NCBI GenBank assembly: GCA_021397835.1
Contig: JAJFZO010000256.1
Span: 258,001 to 322,000 of the forward strand
DNA length: 64,000 nt
Reading direction: 5' to 3'
Source of the DNA: Moringa oleifera
Lineage: Eukaryota > Streptophyta > Magnoliopsida > Brassicales > Moringaceae
Below are positions 49,801 through 61,547 of the stretch, one piece after another. The position numbers and the translations under genes were made by a program. Positions within the stretch are counted from its first letter, which is position 1, and every line of letters starts with the position of its first letter. Below the pieces are notes generated by a model that saw nothing but the letters and a program-made list of their open reading frames with translations, was not told the origin of the DNA and searched no databases.

Positions 49801-51002
49801 ACAGTAAAATTAGGGAAGGGAAAAGGTGAAGACCAGTCAATAATTTGTAGGCATCAAGAAATAAGAGATAAGGAATGCAAGTTCATAAACAGTAAGCATT
49901 CAACTACAGCTTTAAATGTGGTCTTTAGAAGTAAAATTATCATAAATTTAACTTGGAAGTTTATATATTTACATCTTGACCAGAAATTATCTGTCCAAAC
50001 TAATATACTGTTGCCATCTCTGATCTCTTTGCAACATTCTTCATTAAAAGTAACAGTTACAGCTCTTCACAGGTTAATAATTGAAGAAAAGGAAGAGGAA
50101 GAGGAGGAGACCTCAAGAGCTTTGCAGACATTTTCAAGTTCTGGGCCATAATTTATCTTTTGGGTAGTTGTGACGATCTCAATAACACCCAAGCAAGTCC
50201 CACTTTCTCGTTCAAAAACAGGAAGGGCAAGTGACCCTCGAACATCACACTGCTGTGCAAAAAGAATTCGTGGATACTCATCACTTCTGAAGAAACGAAC
50301 ATCCGGTGTCCACTCAGGCAACTTCCCCAAGAACACACGACCAGGCAACCCAACTGACTCCTCTGAATCCTCGTCAGCTGGAAAGCTACATGTTTCTGAG
50401 AAACTTCTGTATCTCTCAAGACTCTTGTAGTTTGGATTGAAAGAGTATGGCTGCTTCTCAGTGGTAAGTACATGTTTGCCTCCTTTGTTGACTGGCACCC
50501 ATATTTGAATAAGGAAGTCCCTGTCCTTCATGCATTCTTTCAGGTCATGAATAGCCTTCATTAATCTGTCCTTCACTGATGAACTGCGAGCTGGACCGAT
50601 CCACCATCTGCTAAATTCAGTGCCCTGAACAAGCGCACTCTCAGACTGAGCAGAAGATGCAGCAATCTCAATAGCCTTCTGATTTTGAGATTGAGCTTCA
50701 ACATGCTCTTCTATTTTTAGATAGACAGGAGATGGACCAAAACTATTTTCTGTCTCTTCTTTATAGATTTGGAGATGAGGGGTTACACCAACAGGAGCAC
50801 TGTTAGTCCCTGGAAAAGGCAAATACTTGGGAGTTGCATTCACAGAACTGAGAATCGAAGGACCAGGCTGCATGAAATTGATTCCATCTGTAGTCTCCAG
50901 CCAACATCCATCAAACAAGAGTTCATCCATAAAATCCAAATCCATGGCAGTTTCCGAGAAGGTCCCAAAAGAAGAATCGGGTGTAAAGCCACCACCTTCC
51001 AT
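46838..51002 (-). CDS. NIN-like protein (RWP-RK transcription factor), NLP1/NLP2-like
   Basis: Nitrate-responsive plant transcription factor; acts in the nucleus on nitrate-responsive elements. Coding exons on the minus strand: 51002-50112, 49521-49474, 49381-48367, 47727-46838, with clean phases and 947 residues. The N-terminal part has the NLP-typical [20 protein letters not shown] and FLIQIWVPV blocks. A GAF-like middle region includes [11 protein letters not shown] and GVVGRAF. The RWP-RK domain spans about 618-680, with RWPSRK at 668-673, split by intron 3. A PB1 domain covers about 851-932, with the acidic [11 protein letters not shown] and [12 protein letters not shown] for dimerisation. 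ATG 51002 ([11 protein letters not shown]) was chosen over the upstream in-frame ATG 51152, whose extra residues look like intron/leader translation. Best fit is the NLP1/NLP2 clade, from memory. Confidence 0.93.
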
Positions 51003-51830
51003 CGAAATTTGCTTCAATCTTGCATCTAACCAGCCTATTAAATCCCAATTGCAAATAGCATCATGACCCGATACATAAAAGCACAGTAAAGATGAAAAAC
51101 AAAAAGAGGAACTTCCAGGAAGTATTCCTGTTGCCAGTATCGAAAAACCCAATCTGTCCGAGTCCCAGAAACATCGTCAACAAAAATTTGTTTTTGCCAA
51201 CTGCAATCAGAAATGCATTTCAGAGGAAGAGAAAAACCTACCACAGGTTCATTCAGAGCTCATACATAAGAAGATAAACAGCTTTAATGTTGGTTGATTT
51301 TCATAGAATTCCACTATGTCCAACATCAGCTTTGCATACAATATTCTCGACCAACAAGACTTGAATTATATTCTCAACAATTGTTAGAACCGAAACGAAC
51401 AAAACAAAGAAAAAAAAGCCATCCCAAAAAAAAAAAAATCTAACATTCTACTTTGCTGTGATGTCAGGGTCAACAAATGGAAATACGAAAGTACCCAAAA
51501 GGCAATGCCCAAAAAAAGAGAAGGAAAAAGAAGAACAACTCCTTTGTTAGAACTTCAGTTTCGCACTAATTTCAAAAGTCTACACTCGCTGCCCAAGGAA
51601 CATTAAAGGGCCACAGGAAGAACAAACAACAGAAAGTGAGATAAAAAGAAGAACAGAAAGCAAAGTGACTCACTTATGAAGATTCTTGCAAAAACCTCAG
51701 TAGGGTATCTGTGTCTGTGCACTACAGGCAACTCTAAATCGGAGTCACAAGCAGCAGCCTAGCACAAACTAAGATTTGGTTTTGCTCACTGAAAGTTTGG
51801 TTTCTGTTTCCCCTACATAAAACCCCAACC
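51003..51830 (-). promoter_or_regulatory. Probable NLP 5' leader with intron and promoter start
   Basis: On the minus strand, a donor-like AAGTGAGTC sits at about 51666-51675 and an acceptor-like TTAATAG at about 51034-51040, which suggests a leader intron. A TTTTATGTA box near 51817-51827 could be a TATA element. All of this is inference from short motifs. Confidence 0.3.
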
Positions 51831-52475
51831 ACACCACTGACCACACACATGATAAAAGAAGTTAAAGCTGAATTCTCCTCCCAGTGCTATACCCACCGTT
51901 CACCAGTTTTGATACAACCAAGCTGAGGAGTAATACTCTATTATAATCTCAGGGCATACGCGTGAAGAATCTTGTCCACGAAAAGCAGGACCCACAAAAC
52001 AGCCAATGAGATTTTGGCCTTTTTCCGGTCATCCTTGTACTCCACTACACATGTAAGCACTGTAAAGTCAACTGCACTAAACGTGACATAATTCAAGCCA
52101 AAAAAATCTGACCTCAACTTTTTCATTTCTTGTGTTACTTCTCTTCCCTTTTCAGTTCGTACGAAAGAGAAAGAGGAGCAGGCAGCAAGGGAAGGGGAGC
52201 TTTCTGGGGCTGATGTTCTTTTGATGGGTTTGCGGAGCTGATTGTTGTACGTTGAATATGTTTTAATGTTGTTTTTTTGCCTGTTAAGATTCTGTGTCCT
52301 TTTGTTATTATAAGACGTATTGTTACATCTTTTACATTTAATAAAGCAAGGTTTTCCTCTTTGATTTTACTTGTTTTTCTTATTTTTAATAAACAAAGCA
52401 GAGAACCTGTGAAAATGGGTTCTTTTATTACGTAATGGTGCATTGACTCAAAGATTCGTTGAGACCATTCTGATA

Positions 52476-52513
52476 CTAACCCTAACCCTAACCCTAACCC
52501 TAACCCTAACCCT
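52476..52513. repeat. Interstitial (CCCTAA)n telomere-like tract
   Basis: Six perfect CTAACC hexamers plus CT, 38 bases. The six-base period is the TTAGGG type, not the seven-base CCCTAAA type usual in eudicots. It also creates overlapping AACCCTAA telo-box motifs upstream of the NLP gene. Confidence 0.9.
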
Positions 52514-52680
52514 GGTTTTAACTCAAGTCTCCTTGAAGGTTTACACTTTCTTGATAAATTTAATATGAATATTCTTGGCCCGATGCACGCATGTGACTTA
52601 GATTAGATTCATCATCTTGCCTGTCATCTTCCTATCACTTATCAACTTCTCTACATGTATTTCCTTCACTATATTCAAGC

Positions 52681-52884
52681 CATTTTCATCTCTATGAGTG
52701 ATCTTACCTTTACTTCAACAAAAATTGATATTCACTGTTCATGGTGATCTCCATATAAATTCATGAAGGATGATATTTAAACCATTTTCATCTCTATGAG
52801 TGATCTAACCTTTCAACAAAAATTGATATTCACTGTCATGGTGACTTCCATCTAAATTCATGAAGGATGATATTTTTAACTTAT
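52681..52884. repeat. 102-bp tandem duplication
   Basis: Copies start CATTTTCATCTCTATGAGTG at 52681 and 52783 and both reach TTCATGAAGGATGATATTT. Small indels separate them. Confidence 0.85.
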
Positions 52885-53856
52885 TACTAACTTCTTTTTT
52901 AATTAATCTTCATGTTCTGACTTTTGGGTATCTTCCAAAGTAACGATCTTTACCTTTTTTGTTTTCAATTTGTTGTTTCAGAATGAGAGTTAAAGTAGAG
53001 ATGGAACTTTTGTTCATAGTGGGGTCACTCCGTAGATTCTCTCTATCATGTTATCAAACACTTGGTTTGATAATATAAGCATGTTTGGATTTCTTAATTG
53101 ATTTAGAGTTATTAACCCTTTGAATCTTGAGATTCATTCATTTCAAATGAATGATAACTAGTTCAAATAATTCCAAGATGAATTAATGAAGTACTAATTT
53201 TTTGAGATTATGTAATAAAAATGAAATCGATAAGTTTAAACAAATCATTAGAATCTAACTAATTAGGTCAAAATATTACAGTGAATTAAGGAAAATTAGC
53301 TGTCTAAGCACCAATGATTTTTGCAAGTGAATGCAAGATCCTCTCAAAAGGGTGGGTGGCCAAGCCATCTAATAATGCAAAAGGGTCGATTTATAAGCAC
53401 AAAATGGCATAAGTGACTCTATGTATTCTTAAGGGCCGGTGGCCTCTAATTAAGTTGTTTTTGCACGAGTTGCCGCACCTTAATCAATGTATTAAGCTAA
53501 GCATTTTGATATTAATAATCTAATTGCCAATTAGTGGAATGCTTATGAAATATTACATTACATGTGATCACAAATAGAATTATGTGTGTAGAATGCCCTC
53601 CTCAACTCTCATTGCTCGGGTGACACCGGCAGGCCCTACATGTGCTGCTTTTTTGGAAACACTAACATATTGCATTCACTAGTACCCATTTAATTATTTT
53701 TCTGATTAATTAAGCTTATTATATAATTAATCCTGTCAGGTTCCTCTGCAGGTCTACATCATGATCATCATCTTTTTATACGTGTAGAACTTCCATTCAA
53801 GTGCATATATTTCTGCTTCCATTAATATTCTAATGACCAATTAGCTAATTGCGAAT

Positions 53857-54064
53857 TCATTGAATGATTCTTGCTGATAGGTGGCTAAGAAAGTAGGATG
53901 ATCATGAGGATTAAGGGGCAGGATTCATTAATCTTAACCAGCATAATGCATAGAAGCAAGTCATTGAATGATTCTTGCTGATAGGTGGCTAATAAAGTAG
54001 GATGATCATGAGGATTAAGGGGCAGGATTCATTAATCTTAACCAGCATAATGCATAGAAGTAAG
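53857..54064. repeat. 104-bp nearly identical tandem duplication
   Basis: Copies 53857-53960 and 53961-54064 differ at only two positions that I can see (AAGAAAG/AATAAAG and GCAAG/GTAAG). Such identity points to a recent event. Confidence 0.93.
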
Positions 54065-56827
54065 TCTATGTAATTGGAAAATGAAATGTAATATAGTAAT
54101 GACTTTGATTAGTCAGTGAAAGTGAAGCATAATGATATTAAATAGCCAACCTATGACCAAATGCAAAAGTTACAATGGCTAAGAAAAGTAGTTTGTGTTA
54201 CTTCTCCCATAATTTCATGTCAGTTGATGTGGTGTAAAGCACGGATTAATGTATTTAAATATGCCAAAATCAACCAAAGTTTGATTAGTATATGCTAATT
54301 AAAAGATTTCTCTTACGTGCTTTCCACACAAAGCTCTTGGATTAATGTATAGTATTGTATGGTTTAATGATGGATCTGTTGAGACTGACCCATCCACTTG
54401 CACCCATCCTCCATATTTGATTCTGATTTTCTCTTTCTGACATAAGCCTCTTGTCAGATACACTTGGTATTTCTTAATCACCCCTTAAGTGGGAATATTG
54501 TGCTTTGCCTTCTTTTTATTATCCGTAATGTTTTCCTCATGCATAACGATGAATTTGCTGCTGTCATATACTATATCCTAGTGGTAATCAATTTTGACAT
54601 TTATGGAAAATGTTCGGTGCTTAAACAGTAATTAGTGGTATCGACTTTAAGTTTAATCACTTTTCCTGTCTGAATGCTCCTAATATCTGTAATCTTATCA
54701 GCATATCTGAGTTCTGGGCATGGCAGAAACAGGCATTTCTTAGGGAAGTACCCTTTTAATGGGATGTTTAAATTGATATAAATTCAGAAATTTCATGATT
54801 TAGTACATTAATTTCCAGATTGAAGTGGATACTTTGCTTTGGAATAGGAAGACTGGTTTAACGGTTACTTTGGAAGGGCTGTCAGGCTGAAATTCCCGGA
54901 GACATTACATCAGAGACAGATTAGTCTGCTTTGTTATGACAGAGGCAAAACTGAATTGATCAACTTTGACTCAGTGTCCTGATGAAAAAAACAGAGAATC
55001 CAGATGGGAATTTGTTATGTCTTATGAAAATTTTCAAGGAAGAAGGCTAAACTAGTTTTCCTGGTTGATGTTCAACCTCAAAAACTTAAAGGGTATTGTA
55101 AATGGTGTTGGTTCAACTAAGCACTATGAGATATGGAACTAAGAAAACTAGCACTACTAGTTTTTTATTGATTAAAGAAGTAGAGCTGAAGTTAGGTTAG
55201 AGTTTATCTATGGATGAGCAGTTTGATGGAGTCAACTCTATTATTTTGATTAATTACCGTGAAGCAGAAGATGAACTTATTTGGCTGCACATTCCACAAG
55301 CCAATAGAATCAATGGAAGATACCAAGAGGATTCATCGTGGATATTTTTAGAATCCTTTTTATAATTCTAATTGAGATTCTTTTTGTGTTTATAATATAC
55401 TAATCACAAGTGCTCGGTGATGTTTACTTCAATATCCTTTGGGAAATCAGAAAATTAGGAGGTGAGTTGGAGGATCAATCTTACTCCTTAAGTCTTTGCC
55501 GAATATGTTATTGCAGGAACTGAACTCATGACAGTTGTCTGATAATTAGCAAGATTTAACACAGTTGAGGAGGAAGATTTCAAGAGTCCTGTTTGGGAAG
55601 AACACTTACAGAATCTGTAAGAAAATACTCTATGATTCAACGGGGATAGAGTAAGCAATGCCCATTATGCAGGACATCAATTATTCTGTAAGAGAGCTAA
55701 ACAATCACGAGCAATCATGTTTCAGATGATGTCAAGGGAGATAATCAGATCATCAATTCGGTTCTGTTTGTAAAAGTTGTAACTTCAGAAAATTGAAGAG
55801 AAACTTAGTGATATTAGCACGAAAGAGAGACATATAATAGGGGAAAAAAATCATGTTAGGTCTAACAAAAGCTGCATTCGTGGAAGCTTGCATCATTAGC
55901 AGCTTACTAAGATTTTACAAATGTATATTAAAATGAAGAGATATTGTCAAAATGGGCAAGGCCATGCGTTCTATTTTATATATGTATATGCTGATGACTA
56001 CAACTCCCATATTTTATAAATCAAGAACTTCACAGTATTTAGAAAGTTATAAAGTTCATATTCTAAGAACAATAGACTTAAATATTGAGTGGTGGAATAC
56101 TCGGGTATCCATTCTAGGCCAACAGGATAATGTTAGCCATGAGAAGCGATGAAAGAAAGGGGCTGTTCTTATGATTCTCTTTGTCCGTTTCAGAAACTGA
56201 ACAGGAAGATTCTGATGTTTCACCTGTCCTGTGCACAGTTGACTGGCACCTGTCTGATCTTGCCTTCAGCCTGGTGAATGTCCAGGAAGGCCTATAGGTT
56301 CATTCACTAATTTTGAGTAGCCAATTCCAATTCCAAAGCAAAAGTTTCTTTATGTTTACTATGTTGTGTGTTCCAACATTTTCTTTGTGCTGCTACTGGA
56401 GCACAGAGTGATCCCGAACTCTGCAGGTGCTCATCTTTATATTCTCTTGAACAGACATGCCAGCATCACACAGGACAGGACCTAGCTGCTATTGATCTAA
56501 TCAAGTGGTGAAAGACTACATTAATTCAACTAAACAGGCACCACCAGGGCCCCAAAACAAACACCAGGGTACAAGAAACATTATCGCAGACATTGTGATA
56601 GAAGATGATAATAGCCATAAATCTCACTAGATAAACTTCAAATTTATTATCAAGCAGAGGAGTTAGTGTTTAATGTCTGTGAAGCAGATATTGCTATCTT
56701 CAAATGTTGGAGCTAGCAAGTAAGAAGCCTTTTACAAGGTTAATATCAATTATACAGATTATACTACATCATAGGTTACAAGTCAGACTACCAGTGTAGC
56801 AATGAACCCCCAACAAAAGAATTCAAT

Positions 56828-57832
56828 CTATGATCTTCGAAGACCTAACCTCAAATCCAAAGTCAGTCCTGAGGAGTGGGAAGAGGAGGAATCATCCTCA
56901 ACTGGGGCAGGCATGTTCAGGTCCAAACCGCAAGCCTCCTTGGCTGCAAAAGCGTTGAGCCCTTGGTTCAGTAATGGCTCGTCCCCTTTCTCCCAGTGGC
57001 ACCTCTTGTGGCCACCAAGAGCCTGACCACTTGAAAAGATCCTCAAGCAAATGCTACACTTGTGTAGGCCCAGAGCCATGACCATCTTGTTGTGATCCTC
57101 CATGTTATCCTTTGCTACCCCGTCACCTTCACCACTGCAGCTATAGTCCTCTACCTCACTACAATCACCACTCCTCGTGATTGCAAAACAACCCTTCACA
57201 TTCCTGTGACTAGCCCTATGGCCCCCCAAGGCCTGGTGTGACCCGAACACCTTTTTGCAACTTGAGCACTCGAACCGACAACTGAGACCTGAATTCACAC
57301 CCACAGCATCATTGTCTTGAACCACGACATGTTGGTAACTTGTGCCACACTCCACCTCGATAGCACCATCAACAACGCCCCCACCAGCCAACATCAACAA
57401 ACAGGCAGCAATCTCATGATCCTCCTCAGTCATTACCGAGGCCCCAGCATCTGTTATCTGCTTGGCCGGGGACATGGGTCGGCGATGATTAGGCGGAGGG
57501 TTAATGCCACGCCACTCGCGCTCAGGGTGGCACCTCATGTGCCCGAATAGTGCCTTCCAGGACCAAAACTTCTTGCCACATTCAGTGCAAGGCCTTGTGA
57601 TCTTTGGCGCATTAGGGTCAGGTTTTTTGGCGTACTTCGGCCTGGAAAGAGGCCTGGAATTTGCTGTCACTACTCCAGGCTCAATCCTGAACATTTTGGA
57701 CCGCTTCTTGCGGGGATTTTGATTGTAATTGGAAGAGCGACTTGGGGAAGAAGTGAAGTTCGTGATGATACCGTGGGATGGAGAAGAAGGTAATAGGAAA
57801 TCAGGGTCAGAATCAGCATTGGTGATCATCAT
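56828..57832 (-). CDS. C2H2 zinc-finger repressor with EAR motifs (DAZ/ZAT type)
   Basis: Intronless, 334 residues. Three C2H2 fingers: about 82-102 (CTECGKKFWSWKALFGHMRC, a non-QALGGH helix), 189-209 and 259-279, the last two with plant-specific QALGGH. A basic RKKRSK (41-46) could be a nuclear signal. The C-terminus has two EAR-type repression motifs, LDLNMP (303-308) and LTLDLRLGL (323-331). It is therefore a likely DNA-binding transcriptional repressor. Domain order and its place near the NLP gene suggest the DAZ1/DAZ2 (At2g17180/At4g35280) lineage, but ZAT1/ZAT4/ZAT9-type proteins share this layout. The start is ATG 57832 (or the next codon). Regulation cannot be read; the leader just upstream is rich in GA/CT. 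Confidence 0.9.
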   Translation of the reverse strand: MMITNADSDPDFLLPSSPSHGIITNFTSSPSRSSNYNQNPRKKRSKMFRIEPGVVTANSRPLSRPKYAKKPDPNAPKITRPCTECGKKFWSWKALFGHMRCHPEREWRGINPPPNHRRPMSPAKQITDAGASVMTEEDHEIAACLLMLAGGGVVDGAIEVECGTSYQHVVVQDNDAVGVNSGLSCRFECSSCKKVFGSHQALGGHRASHRNVKGCFAITRSGDCSEVEDYSCSGEGDGVAKDNMEDHNKMVMALGLHKCSICLRIFSSGQALGGHKRCHWEKGDEPLLNQGLNAFAAKEACGLDLNMPAPVEDDSSSSHSSGLTLDLRLGLRRS

Positions 57833-59234
57833 GAAAAGAAAGAGAGAAAGACAGAAGTAGCAATGAAGCTATGGAGAATTGGAAAAGAGGAAAAAAAGCC
57901 TAACATGGAGGGTGAGTTGCTTTAAGTAGTGGTCTGGTCTGGGCAGTTACTGGTTCCTGTGAGAGAGACAGGAAGTTATTCGAACTGAGCGGTTATTTTC
58001 AGTTGTTGATTTTGTGGGTAAGTGTTATCCTTACAGTTGCAGTTACATTTAGTGTCTTGCTTAGTGCTGTTTCCGAGTGGGCACCAGGGTCCAATAGCGA
58101 CCTTACATTGGGTATAACCCTACTTTGTGTTGATTTCTAAGTTGATTGACTTCTAAATATATCCCTACTTTTAGGCAGTAAAACCTTCGTTGCTCCCCTT
58201 TGATTTAAGTTGTCAAATTGGAAGGTGTTGATTTCTAAGTTGTTTGACTTCTAAATATAACCCTACTTTTAGGCAGTACAACCTTCGTTGCTCCCCTTTG
58301 AATCAAATTGGAAAACAAAGTGCAGCATGGCTGCTACACCATCTTATTTTCTCATCTTTCCACCTTTACGAGAGAACTTTTTTTAAGCAGAAACAGAGTA
58401 CCCCTTATGGGTAAACACATGGGGAAATGCTAGTTTTCCTGATTGTTCGACTAAATAAAATGGTCCAGTTTGATCACTATACAAACAATAGAATCTAAGA
58501 TATGTTAGGTCTAGGAACCAGGTTCTAAAAAGCCCTGTTAGACTTGACATAATAATAATCAGACTTTCCAGGGGCATTCATAAACAATTCTACATGGTTT
58601 ACAACCTTAACAGGGATACCAATCTGGCACAAAATAATATAAACCCATGGAGCCAAAAAAGCAAATTAAGAAAAAAGCCAGTATTTCAGTCACTAGAAGA
58701 ATTGTTAATGAGTTTGTTCTTGGCTAAGGGATATCAGTTTGTCAAGCTCAATTAACCTTGTCATGTGCTTGCAAATTCAGCCAACAATAACACAATGGAT
58801 GGTTGTAATCACATCGTTTGGCTACTTCAATTTGCAATAAGGTGCCTTAAAACATGAATCTTTTTTGTTTTATATTGACACTGAAATATTCAGAAGACTA
58901 GAATAAGAAATAACAATACACTAAAATATCAGGCTGAAGAGTGACACTCAAACCACTGCCCACGTAAAAGAAAAAGAAAAAAGGATTTTTACAAGTTCCA
59001 ACAGAGTTCAAATGCCTCCACCATAAGAGTTAAGGAGTGAGGATTCTGGCCGCTAAGAGCTTCAGCTTCTGGAGAAGAAAACACACAAAAGATAATGCCA
59101 ACTACTCAGCATTAACCAACCAGTACAGATGAGGACAACAGAAAAGCTAGTGAAACAAGTAGGCACCTGCGCACCCTATGTAGATCGCCATAACATAATA
59201 GCAATACCTTGCTCTTCAAGGCCTCTTATTCTTA
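57833..59234. other. Zinc-finger promoter and trailer of the next gene
   Basis: 57833-58000 is the probable leader and promoter of the minus-strand zinc-finger gene, with AG-rich runs. A tandem duplication lies at 58127-58317. 58380-59234 looks like spacer and the trailer of the gene ending at 59235. No gene seen. Confidence 0.55.
58127..58317. repeat. 98-bp tandem duplication
   Basis: Copies start GTGTTGATTTCTAAGTTG at 58127 and 58225 and share CCTACTTTTAGGCAGTA and CCTTCGTTGCTCCCCTTTGA. Confidence 0.87.
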
Positions 59235-61547
59235 TTAGTCTTGGTAGGTTGAAGAAGCTTTAACATTCTTCATAGCCCTTCCAAGTACATTTAGAGCTGC
59301 TACACGCTGCACCTCTTTTGCTGTAACAACAGATTAACAAATGAAAATAAATCTTAGCTTCTCATTCTCTCAAAATATTAAAGGAGCCAAAGAATTTTCA
59401 GATGCAAAATCAACATAATTTACTTGCAAGAAAGACATGCACATATATAGATAGTAGATGGTCAAATGTAAGGTAGTATGATACGAATAGTCATGGATGT
59501 AACAGTCTGCCATTCTACTCAGTTGCACCTGCTTCTGCCACTAAAAAGATATGATTACGAAATATATAGAGATGCATTAATAAACAGCTTTTGATTAACA
59601 CAGAGACTAAGATGCTCACACATGCTAGCACAGAGAGGCATGTGCGACATTCATGGTCTGAAATCTTTTTGATTTCCTAATTCTTCTCTAACTTCATTTC
59701 CGTTCTTTTTCTTTTTGTTAAAGACTCCATCTTTTTATGCACACTGCCTCTTGTTTTCCATATAATGTGCAACAATTGTTCTTCATACACATCCTTAAAA
59801 TGCTATATATTCCAATGGCCAGTCTGGATATAGTTAACCAGAAGGAGGAAACACAATAAAAAGCATTTCAACCTGAAGCCAAATTGTACTCTTAATTGTA
59901 TGCATTGGTACCACCCACCAGAATGCAGAAGTGAAAATGCTACTGACAACATTCAAAATACATTTGGCCTTAGACAAGAGGCCTTTATGGAAAGGCCTCC
60001 ATAGCCTTCACCCTCGTTACAGTGAATTCATAACAATGTTATAAGCTCGTGCCTGTGCCAGATACAACACAAGTTAACTCTTAGTAAGATTGCTCTACAG
60101 ACACATTTGGCCCATATTCAAAACAGGAAAAGGAAAAAGATAAAATTCAAAATTCAACTGAACAGTGCAAAATCTAACATGTATGTCATTAATCAGAAGG
60201 GCACCAGGAAAAGGTCCATAAAATGAATCTTATTTACAAATCTGTCCATAATCAAGTGCAAGATGACTTCAATGAGTGAAGATTGAATTTTCTTGGAAGA
60301 AGCAGATAATGATTATTCAGAGCATTGCACAGCTCTTATTCTTTTGGATGGATCAGAGTATGCATGCAGACATGGCAACATATATATAATGATATCATCA
60401 GGATACAAACACAAAACATAGATTATCTAAAGCACCCCCCTAGAAGTTACATAAGAAGACTAAAACTATACAGATCTAGAAACAACACATTCTCACAGTA
60501 TTTCTACAGTCACCAACAAATCCCGTACTCCTGTCTCATGTTTATTCCGATTTAGTTAGCTTCACTTGTAGCATAAGTTTCTTAACACGCACAGCAACTG
60601 AAAGGTAAGGAATGAAAAACCCAAAATTTGTATTACCTTCCTCCAGAGAAAGCTGAATTGATCTCTTTTCCAATTCAACAGCGTGTCTGCTTAGTTCAAC
60701 AGAGGAAAGCGATCGAAGCACTGACAAATAACACATATCGACATGTAAATCAGCAGCACAAGAAATTAAGCCATGGAAAAGAGAAAAAGGACCAAAAAAA
60801 CACATATGGAGATGGCTTCTTTAAACTATAAGAACATACTCTGGATATAATCCTCTTGATCAGACTCATCCAACTTCTTCAAAAGCATCTGCAGCCAATG
60901 GTACCTCTCTTCACTATGCAGATTTTTCATTCCATTTGGATCAGAAGCAGTAGGCTGATGATTGGATCCTGGTTGAACTAACCTCACACCAGACTTTCCA
61001 AGAGACAGAGGTATTGATGGTTTAGTACACGAGCTAGTCAAAGCCCTTGGTAAAGGTGCCACAGCTGGAAAACAAGAAAACTTTGGCTCTTTTATTTGGG
61101 GCCTCTGTTGGGTGATCTCCTCCGTGTGACCACCTTGCCTTGGACACAAAGAATCGGCACCAACATTCAGACCATCAGAAGTGCTGGATTTTCCTATGTC
61201 ACCTTCAAGTTTTCGGCGAACATAGACAAGATGTCCAATTGCAGCATTGCTGGTTGGAGGCTGGTTGCAAGAGGGGCCAAGTAAGCAGTCAGGCGATGAT
61301 CTCTTAGAGCCAGATTCTACCTTAGTGGCACCAATAACTGGCCCTCTATCCTTTGAAAATGGGGAATTTCCAAAGGAATTGGGAACTATGATTCTGTTGT
61401 CATTATGTAGATCTCTCAGTGCTGTCTTCTTCATAGCAACTGGAAGTTGCTTTTCACAAGTTGGCATGCTATTCTCGGGATTTCCCAACCCATATTCACG
61501 GGTTTTGGAATCTATTGTTTGTTGAACCATCTGAAGTGTTTTGATCT
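59235..61547 (-). CDS. Conserved plant protein of unknown function, 3' part
   Basis: Three exons on the minus strand: 61547-60840, 60720-60637, 59320-59235. Phases join (708, 84 and 86 bases) to 291 residues ending AMKNVKASSTYQD. I recall similar conserved sequences in plants but cannot name the gene. The long first visible exon is low-complexity and Ser/Pro-rich, with HLVYVRRKLEGDIGKSS; its end, YHWLQMLLKKLDESDQEDYI, begins a conserved region of probable helices continuing through LSSVELSRHAVELEKR and KEVQRVAALNVLGRAMKNV. No catalytic motif, membrane segment or signal peptide is seen. The exon opens in phase 2, so at least one exon lies upstream; the LINE fragment at 62230-63682 would lie inside the gene if that exon is beyond it. 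Confidence 0.7.

Larger units (their letters stand above)
51831..56827. other. Long intergenic region
   Basis: About 5 kb without a convincing gene. It contains a telomere-like tract (52476-52513) and two tandem duplications (52681-52884 and 53857-54064). 54065-56500 is AT-rich and shows nothing I can name. 56500-56827 is probably the trailer of the minus-strand zinc-finger gene. Confidence 0.6.

Noticed and set aside
51003..51152. In-frame ATG at 51152 as NLP start, adding 50 residues
   Set aside because: The extra residues do not look like NLP proteins, and a probable acceptor near 51034 places them in an intron or leader.
52476..52513. Chromosome end or telomere junction
   Set aside because: Only 38 bases, flanked on both sides by ordinary sequence and genes, and of the wrong repeat type for a eudicot telomere.
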